A program made the position numbers and the translations under genes. From contig DAHVOJ010000011.1 of NCBI GenBank assembly GCA_027318865.1, positions 1 to 44,725 on the forward strand: 44,725 nt of DNA, given 5' to 3'. A model generated the notes under the pieces. It was not told the DNA's origin and did no database searches. It saw only the letters and a program-made list of their open reading frames with translations. Shown piece after piece: positions 15,568 through 23,423 of this stretch. The DNA is from a bacterium (GTDB taxonomy: Bacteria > SZUA-79 > Acidulodesulfobacterales > Acidulodesulfobacteraceae). How positions within the stretch are numbered: position 1 is the stretch's first letter; the number at the start of each line of letters is the position of its first letter.

Positions 15568-16551
15568 CTACCACCTTATTATAGAAGACGCCCATGTTAA
15601 ACCTGCTCCTATGGCATCTATCAATACGACGCTACTTTCTTTAATGCGGCCGGACGAATAAGCTTCGTCGAGCGCTATAGGTATGGAGCCGCTTGAAGTA
15701 TTGCCGTATTTTTCCACGTTTACGAAAACTTTTTTCATAGGAAACCGCAATTTTTTTGCAGTCGCTTCAATAATTCTGACATTTGCCTGATGCGGGACGA
15801 ATAAATCAATGTCTTCAGGCTTAAAATTGTTGGATTCCATAGCTTCTTCGGCTACATCCCTAAGATAATTTACCGCATATTTGAATAACTCGGCGCCTTT
15901 CATTTTGATATAATGCTCGCCGTTATTAACGCTTATTATGCTTGCAGGCATTAAGGAGCCTCCAGCCTTTAACATAAGAGTCTCGTTATGCCCTCCTTCG
16001 GAATGCATATGCGTGGATAAAATACCGCGGTTATTTTCGGCATTTGCCGTCAATACCACCGCTCCGCCGCCGTCTCCGAATAAAACGCAGGTTGACCTGT
16101 CTGCATAATCCGTAATTCTGGAAAGCAAATCCGCTCCTATAACCAAAACATTCTTATATTTGCCTGATTTAATAAAACTGTCTGCCACGGATAATGAATA
16201 TATAAAACCGCTGCATCCCGCGCTGATATCAAAAGCCGCCGCATTCTTGAGCCCTAATTTATTCTGCACTATACAGGAGGTTGACGGAAAAATCATATCG
16301 GGAGTAACTGTTCCCACCAATATCAGTTCGATGTCCTGCGGATTTAACCCTGAAATCTTAATTGCTTTTTTTGCCGCGGCCGCCGCTATGTCCGACGTCG
16401 TCAAACCGTCTTCCGCGATCCGTCTTTCTTTTATACCCGTCCTCGAAGTAATCCATTCATCGGACGTATCGACGATATTGCATAGTTCTTCGTTTGTAAG
16501 GATTTTTTCCGGAACGAAAGAACCTATTCCGACGACTTTAGAATATATCAA
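15568..16551 (-). CDS. fabH: beta-ketoacyl-ACP synthase III
   Basis: A 327-aa initiating condensing enzyme that joins acetyl-CoA (or another primer) with malonyl-ACP. Catalytic Cys113 in DISAGCSGFIYSL, His254 in VPHQANVRI and Asn284 in KYGNTSSGS; N-terminal TSDEWITSRTGIKERR is typical. Full length. It is downstream of plsX by 22 nt, and this plsX-fabH pairing is almost universal. Confidence 0.98.
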   Translation of the reverse strand: MIYSKVVGIGSFVPEKILTNEELCNIVDTSDEWITSRTGIKERRIAEDGLTTSDIAAAAAKKAIKISGLNPQDIELILVGTVTPDMIFPSTSCIVQNKLGLKNAAAFDISAGCSGFIYSLSVADSFIKSGKYKNVLVIGADLLSRITDYADRSTCVLFGDGGGAVVLTANAENNRGILSTHMHSEGGHNETLMLKAGGSLMPASIISVNNGEHYIKMKGAELFKYAVNYLRDVAEEAMESNNFKPEDIDLFVPHQANVRIIEATAKKLRFPMKKVFVNVEKYGNTSSGSIPIALDEAYSSGRIKESSVVLIDAIGAGLTWASSIIRW

Positions 16552-16573
16552 TTTAAATTAAACTCCGTTAACG

Positions 16574-17587
16574 TTAGCCTATTATATTTTTTGCGTTTGA
16601 TTCTATCTTATTACTGATATTAAGTATTATACCCTTTTCTACAAAATGTTTTGCTACCAATATTGCGCTGGTTAAAGCCTTTGCGTTTGCTCCTCCGTGC
16701 GCTATAAAAGCCGCTCCGTTAACTCCTAATAACGGCGCGCCACCGTATTCATTATGGTCCACGAGCTTTTTAAATTTTTTTAACGATTTTCTAGCCATAA
16801 AAAAACCGCACTTAGCGGTAAAGCTTTTATTTATTTCTTCCCTCAGAAGATTAAATATAGTTTCCGCCAGAGTTTCCGCCGCTTTCAGTATAACATTTCC
16901 CGTAAATCCGTCGCAAACTACGACATCGACCTTTCCGTTAAACACTTCCCTGCCTTCTACATATCCGTAAAAATTTAGGTCCGTGTTTTTAATTATAGCG
17001 AAAGCTTCTCTCGTAAGGTCGTTCCCTTTAGATGCTTCTTCGCCGTTGCTTAATAATCCTACCTTTGGATTATCGATGCCTTTCATAAACGATGCATATT
17101 CCGACCCCATTATTGCAAATTCCGCAAGATGATAAGGTTTAACATCGACATTGGCGCCGGCGTCTATTAAAACCGTATATCCGCCTACGGCAGGCATAAT
17201 AGTCGCTATTGCCGGTCTGTCTATCCCTTTAATTCTTTTAAAAACAAACATGGCGATAGCTAAAGATGCGCCGCTGTTTCCTGCGCTTATAATTGCATCG
17301 GCTTCGTTCTTTTTAACAAGTTCGTAAGCTACCCGCATAGACGAATTTTTTTTATTCCTTACTATGGCGGAAGGAGAATCGTCCATTGTTATACGTTCAG
17401 GCGCATGAACTATTTTAATTCTTGAACCGTTATAATTGTTTTTTTGAACAGTGCTTTTTAAAACGGTTTCGTCTCCCGTTATCGTTATTTCTAAATCCTT
17501 ATTGGATTCAACGGCGGCTACGGCTCCCATAACTTCGGGTTCCGGGGCTTTATCCGAACCGAAACCGTCTAAAGCTATTCTAATCAT
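16574..17587 (-). CDS. plsX: phosphate acyltransferase PlsX
   Basis: A 337-aa enzyme that makes acyl-phosphate from acyl-ACP, the first step toward phosphatidic acid with PlsY. Seen: MIRIALDGFGSDKAPEPEV at the start, SPSAIVRNKKNSSMRVA (71-87), DAIISAGNSGASLAIA (96-111) and the C-terminal GAPLLGVNGAAFIAHGGANA segment. Peripheral membrane, normal length. It follows rpmF, the standard rpmF-plsX-fabH order. Confidence 0.97.
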   Translation of the reverse strand: MIRIALDGFGSDKAPEPEVMGAVAAVESNKDLEITITGDETVLKSTVQKNNYNGSRIKIVHAPERITMDDSPSAIVRNKKNSSMRVAYELVKKNEADAIISAGNSGASLAIAMFVFKRIKGIDRPAIATIMPAVGGYTVLIDAGANVDVKPYHLAEFAIMGSEYASFMKGIDNPKVGLLSNGEEASKGNDLTREAFAIIKNTDLNFYGYVEGREVFNGKVDVVVCDGFTGNVILKAAETLAETIFNLLREEINKSFTAKCGFFMARKSLKKFKKLVDHNEYGGAPLLGVNGAAFIAHGGANAKALTSAILVAKHFVEKGIILNISNKIESNAKNIIG

Positions 17588-17632
17588 TAACGGTCTCCCT
17601 GTTTTCGCATAATTGACGGGATATATAATGAA

Positions 17633-17824
17633 TTAAGACTTCTCCTGCGCTTTTTCTGCTACGATTTTTCTGCCTTTGTAAGTTTTACAGTTAGGACACA
17701 TTCTGTGCGGAAGAACCGGTTCGCCGCAATTAGGGCATTTTGAATAATTCGCCGGCGTAAGACTGTCGTGCGTCCTTCTTTTATCCCTTCTGCACTTGGA
17801 ATGTCTTTTCTTTGGATTTGCCAT
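17633..17824 (-). CDS. rpmF: 50S ribosomal protein L32
   Basis: A 63-aa basic ribosomal protein starting MANPKKRHSKCRRDKRRTHD, with a four-Cys zinc ribbon CPNCGEPVLPHRMCPNC (30-46). The family is normally 56-65 aa. The DUF177/YceD gene that often precedes rpmF is absent; valS lies upstream instead, 73 nt away. A GGGAGATCTT-type ribosome site precedes the ATG. Confidence 0.97.
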   Translation of the reverse strand: MANPKKRHSKCRRDKRRTHDSLTPANYSKCPNCGEPVLPHRMCPNCKTYKGRKIVAEKAQEKS

Positions 17825-17897
17825 TTAAGATCTCCCTATTTATCTTTATATAAAAATATATGCTATATTATTAAATTAAAATCGTAAAATGTCAATT

Positions 17898-20399
17898 TCA
17901 TTTTTCTAACGATATGAAAATGCTTTCGTCCGCAGTCTTAAAGTCCGCCTTATCCGAAAATATCATTCGTTCGGCTCTTACCGCAGACCTTATATCTGCG
18001 GATATATCGTTAATGGCATCGATATAATCTTGATTAAGCGTTTGAATTAAAATTTTGCTTACCTTATGATTCTGGTGAAGGTTTAAATTGGTGCGCAATT
18101 TTCTTGCCGCTTCAAGAATATTCAGCAATATTCCGGAAATTTTTACGGAACCGCCGAAAATTAATTCGTTTCTAAATTCCGGCCATGACGATAAATGAAT
18201 GCTTTTGTCTTTTTCATACCTTTTATAAAAAGTCAGGTAAAGTTCTTCCGTTATAAAAGGCATAAACGGCGCGAAAATTTTTATAGAGTTTAAAGAAACA
18301 AAATACATAACGTTTAATACGGATTTTTTCCTTCCCGTATTTTCTTCGCTTTCATCCCAGAATACGTTTTTAATTATTTCCAAATAATTATCGCAATAGG
18401 AATTGTAAAAAAAATCCTGCAAAGTTCTTAAACATAAAGAATAGTCGTAAGATTCCATATAATTTCCGCAAGCTTTTAAAGTATTTTCTAATTCCGTCAA
18501 TATCCATTCGTCTATACGGCTAAGTTCCAGCTCGGTTATATTATGTTCATAGGGATTAAATTCCGGTTCTACGTTTGTTATTAAAAACCTTACCGCATTC
18601 CATATTTTAATAGACAGCCTTCTTCCGTTGGCAACGTCTTCTTCATTGAAACGAAGGTCCTGCCCAAGGTTTGCTTTAGACGCCCAGTACCTGAGAGCAT
18701 CGGCGGAGTACTTGGCGGTTATTTCTTCGGGACTCACAAAATTTCCGAGGCTTTTGGACATCTTTCTGCCGTTTTTGTCGAGGCCCCATCCGCTTATCAT
18801 CACGTCCTTAAAAGGTATTTTCCCGGTGTGATAAATCGATTTGACCACGGTATAAAACAGCCATGTGCGGATTATTTCCTGAGCCTGCGGACGCAAGCCC
18901 ATAGGATAAATAGTATTATAAAGTTCTTTGCTTTCCGCGTCCTCGTATACCCATAAGGAATTTATAAGCGGCGTCATGGAAGACGTCATCCATGTATCCA
19001 TAACATCGGTTTCCGGCTCAAATTTATTTCCGCCGCATTTTGGACATTTCCCTATTTTAGGCGAATTTACGACCGGGTCCACGGGCAGTTCGTTTTCCGA
19101 AGCGGTAATTACTTCGCCGCATTCGGAACAATACCAGACCGGAAAAGGAACGCCGTAAAATCTCTGCCTCGAAATATTCCAGTCCCATTTAAGATTGCTT
19201 ATCCATTCGTCATAGCGGGCTTTCATAAACTCCGGATGCCATGTCATTTGACTGCCGGCGTCGATAAACTTGTCTTTGCCGTCTAGAATTTTTATAAACC
19301 ACTGTTCTGCAAGAATAAATTCGACGGGAGCCGTACATCTGTCATGAACGCCGACGTTATGGTTGAGAGGTTTTTCCGCTTTTATAGCGGAAATTTTTCT
19401 TAAATCTTCTACGATACTTTTTTTAGCATCCTTGACGTTTAATCCCGCGTAGTTTCCCGATAACTCGTTTAATCTTCCCGCCCTGTCTATTATTATTGCG
19501 GTGTCTAAATTATGCTCCTTCCATTTCTTAACGTCTTCGGCATCGCCCCAGGTACAAACCATCATAAGCCCGGTCCCGTAAGACATATCCACCGACTCGT
19601 CGTATTTGACCGGAACGTTTTCATTATACAGAGGGGTTTTAACGCTTTGCCCTTCCAAAAAACGATATCTTTCGTCGGCCGGATTGGCGTAAACGGCAAC
19701 GCATCCTCCCAGCAGTTCGGGACGCGTCGTAGATATTATAAGACTTTTACCTTCGGCAGATTTAAATTCTATATCGTACAGAACGCCGCCGAATTCTTCG
19801 AGAATAACGTCGGCTTGAGCAAGAGAGGTTCTGCACTGCGGACACCAGAGTATAGGTTCGTTGCGCCGTTCTATAAGGCCCTTGCCGTAAAGGTCCAGAA
19901 ACGATTTTTGGGCTGTTTTTCTGCATCTTTCGTCTATCGTAGAATACGATAATCCGTAATCGGCGCTTATTCCGACAGATTTCCATAAAGATTTATATAT
20001 TTCTATACCCGCCTTAGTCTCTTTCAGGCATAAGTCTATAAATTCCTGCCTCGTGATTTTAGATTTATTGATTTTATATTTTTTTTCAACATAGCGCTCC
20101 GTCGGAAGACCGTTATCGTCGAAACCCATTGGATAAAAAACGTTAAAACCCTTCATTCTTTTATACCTGATAATAAATTCGGCTTGGGAATAACTCATAA
20201 CGTGTCCGACATGAAGATGAGCGGACGAAACATAAGGCGGGGGCGTATCGACGGAATAAACGCCCTTCAATCCGTCTTTGGAGGAAAATTTGTAAATATC
20301 GTTATCTTCCCAGTATTTAGATATTTTCTCCTCTGCCGTCCGGTAATCGTAATTTTTCGGGAAATCCTTAAAATCGATAAAATTATCCTTTTCTTGCAT
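17898..20399 (-). CDS. valS: valyl-tRNA synthetase, archaeal/rickettsial-type
   Basis: An 833-aa class I synthetase charging tRNA-Val. HVGH at 63-66 is the HIGH box and KMSKSLGN the second ATP site. The signature PMGFDDNGLPTERYVEKK (about 91-108) differs from the GTDHAGIATQ of ordinary bacterial ValRS and matches the archaeal/rickettsial-type group. CPQC in the editing-domain area and CSECG...CPKCGG pairs suggest zinc knuckles. The C-terminal coiled-coil arm of ordinary bacterial ValRS is not evident. It has its own promoter (20409-20437), divergent from dnaX, with the ATG 9 nt after the -10. Confidence 0.94.
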   Translation of the reverse strand: MQEKDNFIDFKDFPKNYDYRTAEEKISKYWEDNDIYKFSSKDGLKGVYSVDTPPPYVSSAHLHVGHVMSYSQAEFIIRYKRMKGFNVFYPMGFDDNGLPTERYVEKKYKINKSKITRQEFIDLCLKETKAGIEIYKSLWKSVGISADYGLSYSTIDERCRKTAQKSFLDLYGKGLIERRNEPILWCPQCRTSLAQADVILEEFGGVLYDIEFKSAEGKSLIISTTRPELLGGCVAVYANPADERYRFLEGQSVKTPLYNENVPVKYDESVDMSYGTGLMMVCTWGDAEDVKKWKEHNLDTAIIIDRAGRLNELSGNYAGLNVKDAKKSIVEDLRKISAIKAEKPLNHNVGVHDRCTAPVEFILAEQWFIKILDGKDKFIDAGSQMTWHPEFMKARYDEWISNLKWDWNISRQRFYGVPFPVWYCSECGEVITASENELPVDPVVNSPKIGKCPKCGGNKFEPETDVMDTWMTSSMTPLINSLWVYEDAESKELYNTIYPMGLRPQAQEIIRTWLFYTVVKSIYHTGKIPFKDVMISGWGLDKNGRKMSKSLGNFVSPEEITAKYSADALRYWASKANLGQDLRFNEEDVANGRRLSIKIWNAVRFLITNVEPEFNPYEHNITELELSRIDEWILTELENTLKACGNYMESYDYSLCLRTLQDFFYNSYCDNYLEIIKNVFWDESEENTGRKKSVLNVMYFVSLNSIKIFAPFMPFITEELYLTFYKRYEKDKSIHLSSWPEFRNELIFGGSVKISGILLNILEAARKLRTNLNLHQNHKVSKILIQTLNQDYIDAINDISADIRSAVRAERMIFSDKADFKTADESIFISLEK

Positions 20400-20408
20400 A
20401 GTTTTTCA

Positions 20409-20437
20409 AGTTTAGCAATTTTTTATTAAAAAATCAA
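20409..20437 (-). promoter_or_regulatory. valS promoter
   Basis: On the minus strand TTGATT (20437-20432), a 17-nt spacer, then TAAACT (20414-20409). The valS ATG begins 9 nt further and lacks a Shine-Dalgarno, so the leader is 0-3 nt. The divergent dnaX promoter lies in the same 72-nt intergenic region. Confidence 0.5.
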
Positions 20438-20458
20438 CTTTAGAAAACAAAAATATGG

Positions 20459-20464
20459 TATAAT
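20459..20464 (+). promoter_or_regulatory. dnaX -10 box, leaderless start
   Basis: A perfect TATAAT lies 7 nt before the dnaX ATG and no ribosome binding site can fit between them. The -35 is weak (CAACTT around 20435-20440). Transcription would start at the A of the ATG, give or take a base. Confidence 0.5.
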
Positions 20465-20471
20465 ACATAAA

Positions 20472-21974
20472 ATGTACCAGGTACTTGCAAGAAAATACAG
20501 ACCAAGAATTTTCGACGAGATAATAGGACAGGATGCAATCGTCCAGACCCTCAAAAATGCGGTGAACAACGACAGGATTTCTCATGCATACATATTTACC
20601 GGAACAAGAGGCGTAGGCAAAACATCCATTGCAAGAATACTCGCCAAATCTATAAACTGCGTAAACGGTCCAACCGTTAACCCATGCGGCGTCTGCTCCG
20701 CCTGCGTTCAGATTCAGAACGGCAATTCCGTCGACGTAATAGAAATAGACGGGGCATCAAATACCGGAGTTGATTCCATAAGGGATTTAAAAGAAAGTAT
20801 AATATATTCTCCGCAAAGTTTCAGGTTTAAAATTTATATAATAGACGAAGTGCATATGCTTTCGAACAGCGCATTCAACGCTCTGCTAAAAACGCTGGAA
20901 GAACCTCCCGCTCACGCAAAATTTATCTTTGCCACTACGGAAATTCATAAAATTCCGGAAACTATCCTCTCTAGATGCCAGCGGTTTAACTTTAAGAGAA
21001 TACCTACTAAAATTATATTCGAAAAATTAAAAGAAATTGCCGCCGCAGAGGGTATCTCCGCAACGGAAGAAAATCTTATGATTATATCGTCGCTTGCCGA
21101 CGGTTCCCTAAGGGATTCGCTGTCCATTTTCGATACCGCCATATCTTATTTCGGAAACGATATAAAAGAAGACGTTTCTGCGGTGCTTGGACTTACGCCT
21201 AAATCTATAATATTTAATCTTATAACAGCAATATTCGCAAAAGACCACGAAAGTTCTATAAAAGCCGCAAGAGAAATATACGAATCAGGAGCCGACGTAA
21301 GACAGTTTATGAAACAGGCGGCATTCTATATCAGAAACATTATAGTAGTAAAATTAAATTATAGGGACCTGATTTACGATTTAACGGATGAAGAAATTAA
21401 ATCGCTTACGCCGTTTGCGGAGCAGAGAACGCTTGAAGAACTTTTGGATATGCTCGATATTATAATCAATGCGGATGTAAAGTTTCAGAGAATTTCTTCG
21501 CCTCTGCTTATGCTGGAATTAACAATTTTCAGACTTTTTAACGTTCCGCTGAAAAAAGACGTAACTGAACTTATTTCTAAAATAGACGGATTAGCGGAAT
21601 TAAGCGTAAAAGTTTTAGAAACGCCCGCTGAACACGGCGAACCGAAAAACAGCCTTGAATCGCACAAAAGCAATGAAATAACGTTTTCTGAACATATAGT
21701 TTTAACGGGCGGCAATCCGAATAATGTCCCGCAATATAACCCTGCGTATAAGCAAAATAACAAACAGCCTTTAGAACACGAAAAATTATTCGAACATTTT
21801 TCTAAAATGGACGAAAAATTAAACGAACGCGAAAAACAAACAAAACTTGACGGAATTAAACAACCGAACGACCGGCAGGAAATTTTTCATGAAATAAAAA
21901 AAAAGGAAGACTTAATCATAGAAAACATTAAAGAAATATTCGGGGACAGCATTGAAAGAATAGATAAAAATTAA
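20472..21974 (+). CDS. dnaX: DNA polymerase III subunit gamma/tau
   Basis: A 500-aa clamp-loader ATPase. It has MYQVLARKYRP at the start, Walker A GTRGVGKTS (44-52), a zinc knuckle with four Cys between about 65 and 80 (CGVCSAC), Walker B IIDEVHM, sensor ATTEIHKIPETILSRCQRFNF, and a short tau-like C-terminal third rich in Lys/Glu. Its start coincides with a promoter lacking a leader. ybaB and recR follow, the standard replication/repair trio. A run of nine A at 21896-21904 close to the 3' end could allow slippage, but it lies too late to give a normal gamma form. Confidence 0.96.
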   Translation: MYQVLARKYRPRIFDEIIGQDAIVQTLKNAVNNDRISHAYIFTGTRGVGKTSIARILAKSINCVNGPTVNPCGVCSACVQIQNGNSVDVIEIDGASNTGVDSIRDLKESIIYSPQSFRFKIYIIDEVHMLSNSAFNALLKTLEEPPAHAKFIFATTEIHKIPETILSRCQRFNFKRIPTKIIFEKLKEIAAAEGISATEENLMIISSLADGSLRDSLSIFDTAISYFGNDIKEDVSAVLGLTPKSIIFNLITAIFAKDHESSIKAAREIYESGADVRQFMKQAAFYIRNIIVVKLNYRDLIYDLTDEEIKSLTPFAEQRTLEELLDMLDIIINADVKFQRISSPLLMLELTIFRLFNVPLKKDVTELISKIDGLAELSVKVLETPAEHGEPKNSLESHKSNEITFSEHIVLTGGNPNNVPQYNPAYKQNNKQPLEHEKLFEHFSKMDEKLNEREKQTKLDGIKQPNDRQEIFHEIKKKEDLIIENIKEIFGDSIERIDKN

Positions 21975-22059
21975 ACATAATTTGCAAAAAAACAAAAAAT
22001 TAAATAAAATATATTAAATTATTTTTTAAAAAAATTGAAAAATTGGAGGACTAAATTAA

Positions 22060-22374
22060 ATGTCTAAAAATATCGCCGGAATGTTAAAACAGGCGCAAAA
22101 ACTTCAATCGGACATGCTTAAAATGCAGGAAGAGTTAGGTTCGAAAATGGTTGAAGCAAGCGCCGGCGGAGGAATGGTTACGGCAAAAGTAAACGGAAAA
22201 CAGGAACTGCTCGAAATTAATATAGATAAAACCGTAGTAAACCCCGACGACGTCGAAATGCTTCAGGATCTTATAGTGGCTTCAATAAACGAAGCCCTTA
22301 ATAAGTCTAAGGATATGGTAACGGGCGAAATGTCTAAATTAACCGGCGGGCTTAATATACCCGGTCTTTTTTAA
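22060..22374 (+). CDS. ybaB: nucleoid-associated protein, YbaB/EbfC family
   Basis: A 104-aa small DNA-binding dimer that coats the nucleoid. The typical KNIAGMLKQAQKLQSDMLKMQEELGS helix, split by the conserved VEASAGGGMVTAKVNGKQEL strand pair (residues 31-50), then LLEINID and VNPDDVEMLQDLIVASINEALNK. Strong TTGGAGGA ribosome site. Between dnaX and recR, as in most bacteria. Confidence 0.96.
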   Translation: MSKNIAGMLKQAQKLQSDMLKMQEELGSKMVEASAGGGMVTAKVNGKQELLEINIDKTVVNPDDVEMLQDLIVASINEALNKSKDMVTGEMSKLTGGLNIPGLF

Positions 22375-22385
22375 CCGCCCGGCAT

Positions 22386-22991
22386 ATGTCTTTAAATCAT
22401 TCGGATTACGTCAAAGATATAGTATTTGCATTCAAAAAACTGCCCGGAATAGGAGAAAGGTCGGCAAGAAGACTTGCTTTTTACTTATTGTCCCAGAATG
22501 AATCCGTAGCTTACGACCTTGCCGATGCAATAAAAAATGCAAAACAGAATATAAAATTATGCAAAAATTGCTTTAATCTCAGCTCGGACGATGTTTGCCA
22601 TATTTGCAATAATCCGTCAAGAAACCATAAACAGCTTTGCGTGGTTGAAAACCCCGAGATAATATACGTATTCGAAAAAAGCGGAAATTACAACGGCTAT
22701 TATCATGTTCTGCATGGTTTAATCAACCCTCTGGAAGGCATTGCTCCGTCAGACCTCAGGCTTAGAGAACTTACCGGCAGAGTAGAAACCGGCGGTTTCG
22801 AAGAAATAATCCTTGCGCTGAATCCTAATTCTAACGGAGAAGCGACTTCGATATACATACAAAAAATTTTATCCCCTTATAACGTTCGTATGTCGATACT
22901 CGCACGAGGAATCCCTATAGGTTCCGACCTCGAATACGTGGACAAAGATACTCTGTCCGAAGCCATTAACTATAGAAAAAAATTCGACTAG
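22386..22991 (+). CDS. recR: recombination mediator RecR
   Basis: A 201-aa repair protein of the RecFOR pathway. N-terminal helix-hairpin-helix (KKLPGIGERSARRLAFYLL, 16-34), a zinc finger CKNCFNLSSDDVCHICNN (about 57-74), a Toprim domain (VVENPEIIYVFEKSG...) and the C-terminal ILARGIPIGSDLEYVDKDTL Walker-B-like motif. Only 11 nt from ybaB. Full length. Confidence 0.97.
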   Translation: MSLNHSDYVKDIVFAFKKLPGIGERSARRLAFYLLSQNESVAYDLADAIKNAKQNIKLCKNCFNLSSDDVCHICNNPSRNHKQLCVVENPEIIYVFEKSGNYNGYYHVLHGLINPLEGIAPSDLRLRELTGRVETGGFEEIILALNPNSNGEATSIYIQKILSPYNVRMSILARGIPIGSDLEYVDKDTLSEAINYRKKFD

Positions 22992-23051
22992 TTTTATTTT
23001 TATTCAATTATTTACATCAACGCCAATTATAAATTATATCTATGTCTTAAG

Positions 23052-23207
23052 ATGTCTAAAAACAAAGTTTTGCTTATTTCCATAGACAATCTGAGATACG
23101 ACTGCGTAAGCTATATTGAAGCGATTCCGGCAAAACGATTCGGCAAAGCGATCCCAAAATTGCCGATAGAAAATTATTTTTCTGGATTCCTGCTTACGCA
23201 GGAATGA
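23052..23207 (+). pseudogene. 5' fragment of a sulfatase/phosphatase-superfamily gene
   Basis: ATG at 23052 opens a 51-codon frame whose first ~21 residues, MSKNKVLLISIDNLRYDCVS, look like the N-terminus of sulfatase / alkaline-phosphatase-superfamily proteins: a beta strand followed by the metal-binding Asp in ISID and an LRYD motif. From about residue 22 the translation runs into the nested palindromic element and is no longer protein-like, stopping at 23207. No continuation was found on the other side. It is read as a gene stump left by an insertion or deletion at the element; the sulfatase assignment rests on a short segment. Confidence 0.45.
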
Positions 23208-23318
23208 CTTCGCAGGTTTTAAGGTCTTCACCCAACGGGTGTCATTCCCGCGTAGGCGGGAATCCAGTATTTATTTAACTTTAAAGCCATTTTAATGGTT
23301 TCTATCGGCAATTTTGGG
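23153..23318. repeat. nested-palindrome element, copy 1
   Basis: Outer arms CCCAAAATTGCCGATAGAAA (23153-23172) and its exact reverse complement (23299-23318) enclose an 86-nt inner unit (23182-23267). The inner unit has two hairpin arms, CTGGATTCCTGCTTACGCAGGA and its GC-rich partner ending GGCGGGAATCCAG, plus the box CACCCAACGGGTG. CGATTCGGCA also occurs as a direct repeat just outside (23136-23145 and 23320-23329). The second copy at 36999-37162 has the same architecture in reverse orientation. It is probably a non-autonomous mobile or REP/MITE-type element and fills most of the 432-nt recR-ffh gap; nothing else is evident there beyond the sulfatase-like stump. Confidence 0.75.
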
Positions 23319-23423
23319 GCGATTCGGCATATTGACATATTTGCAAAAAACTAATAAAATATAAGTTTTCAATTATAAAATCTTTATTAATTATTAAGCG
23401 GGTCATTTAATCTATCTAATTTA

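Noticed and set aside
16160-16561. Antisense frame opposite fabH
   Set aside because: Frame shadow of a well-supported gene; no independent signal.
21896-21904. Run of nine A near the dnaX 3' end as a slippery site for a gamma form
   Set aside because: It is at codon ~475 of 500, so a shifted product would lose only the last ~25 residues. A true gamma/tau split is earlier. AT-rich sequence makes A-runs common.
23040-23231. Open frame with SFLRKQESR on the minus strand
   Set aside because: It is a translation of the palindromic repeat itself; similar peptides arise wherever this repeat occurs.
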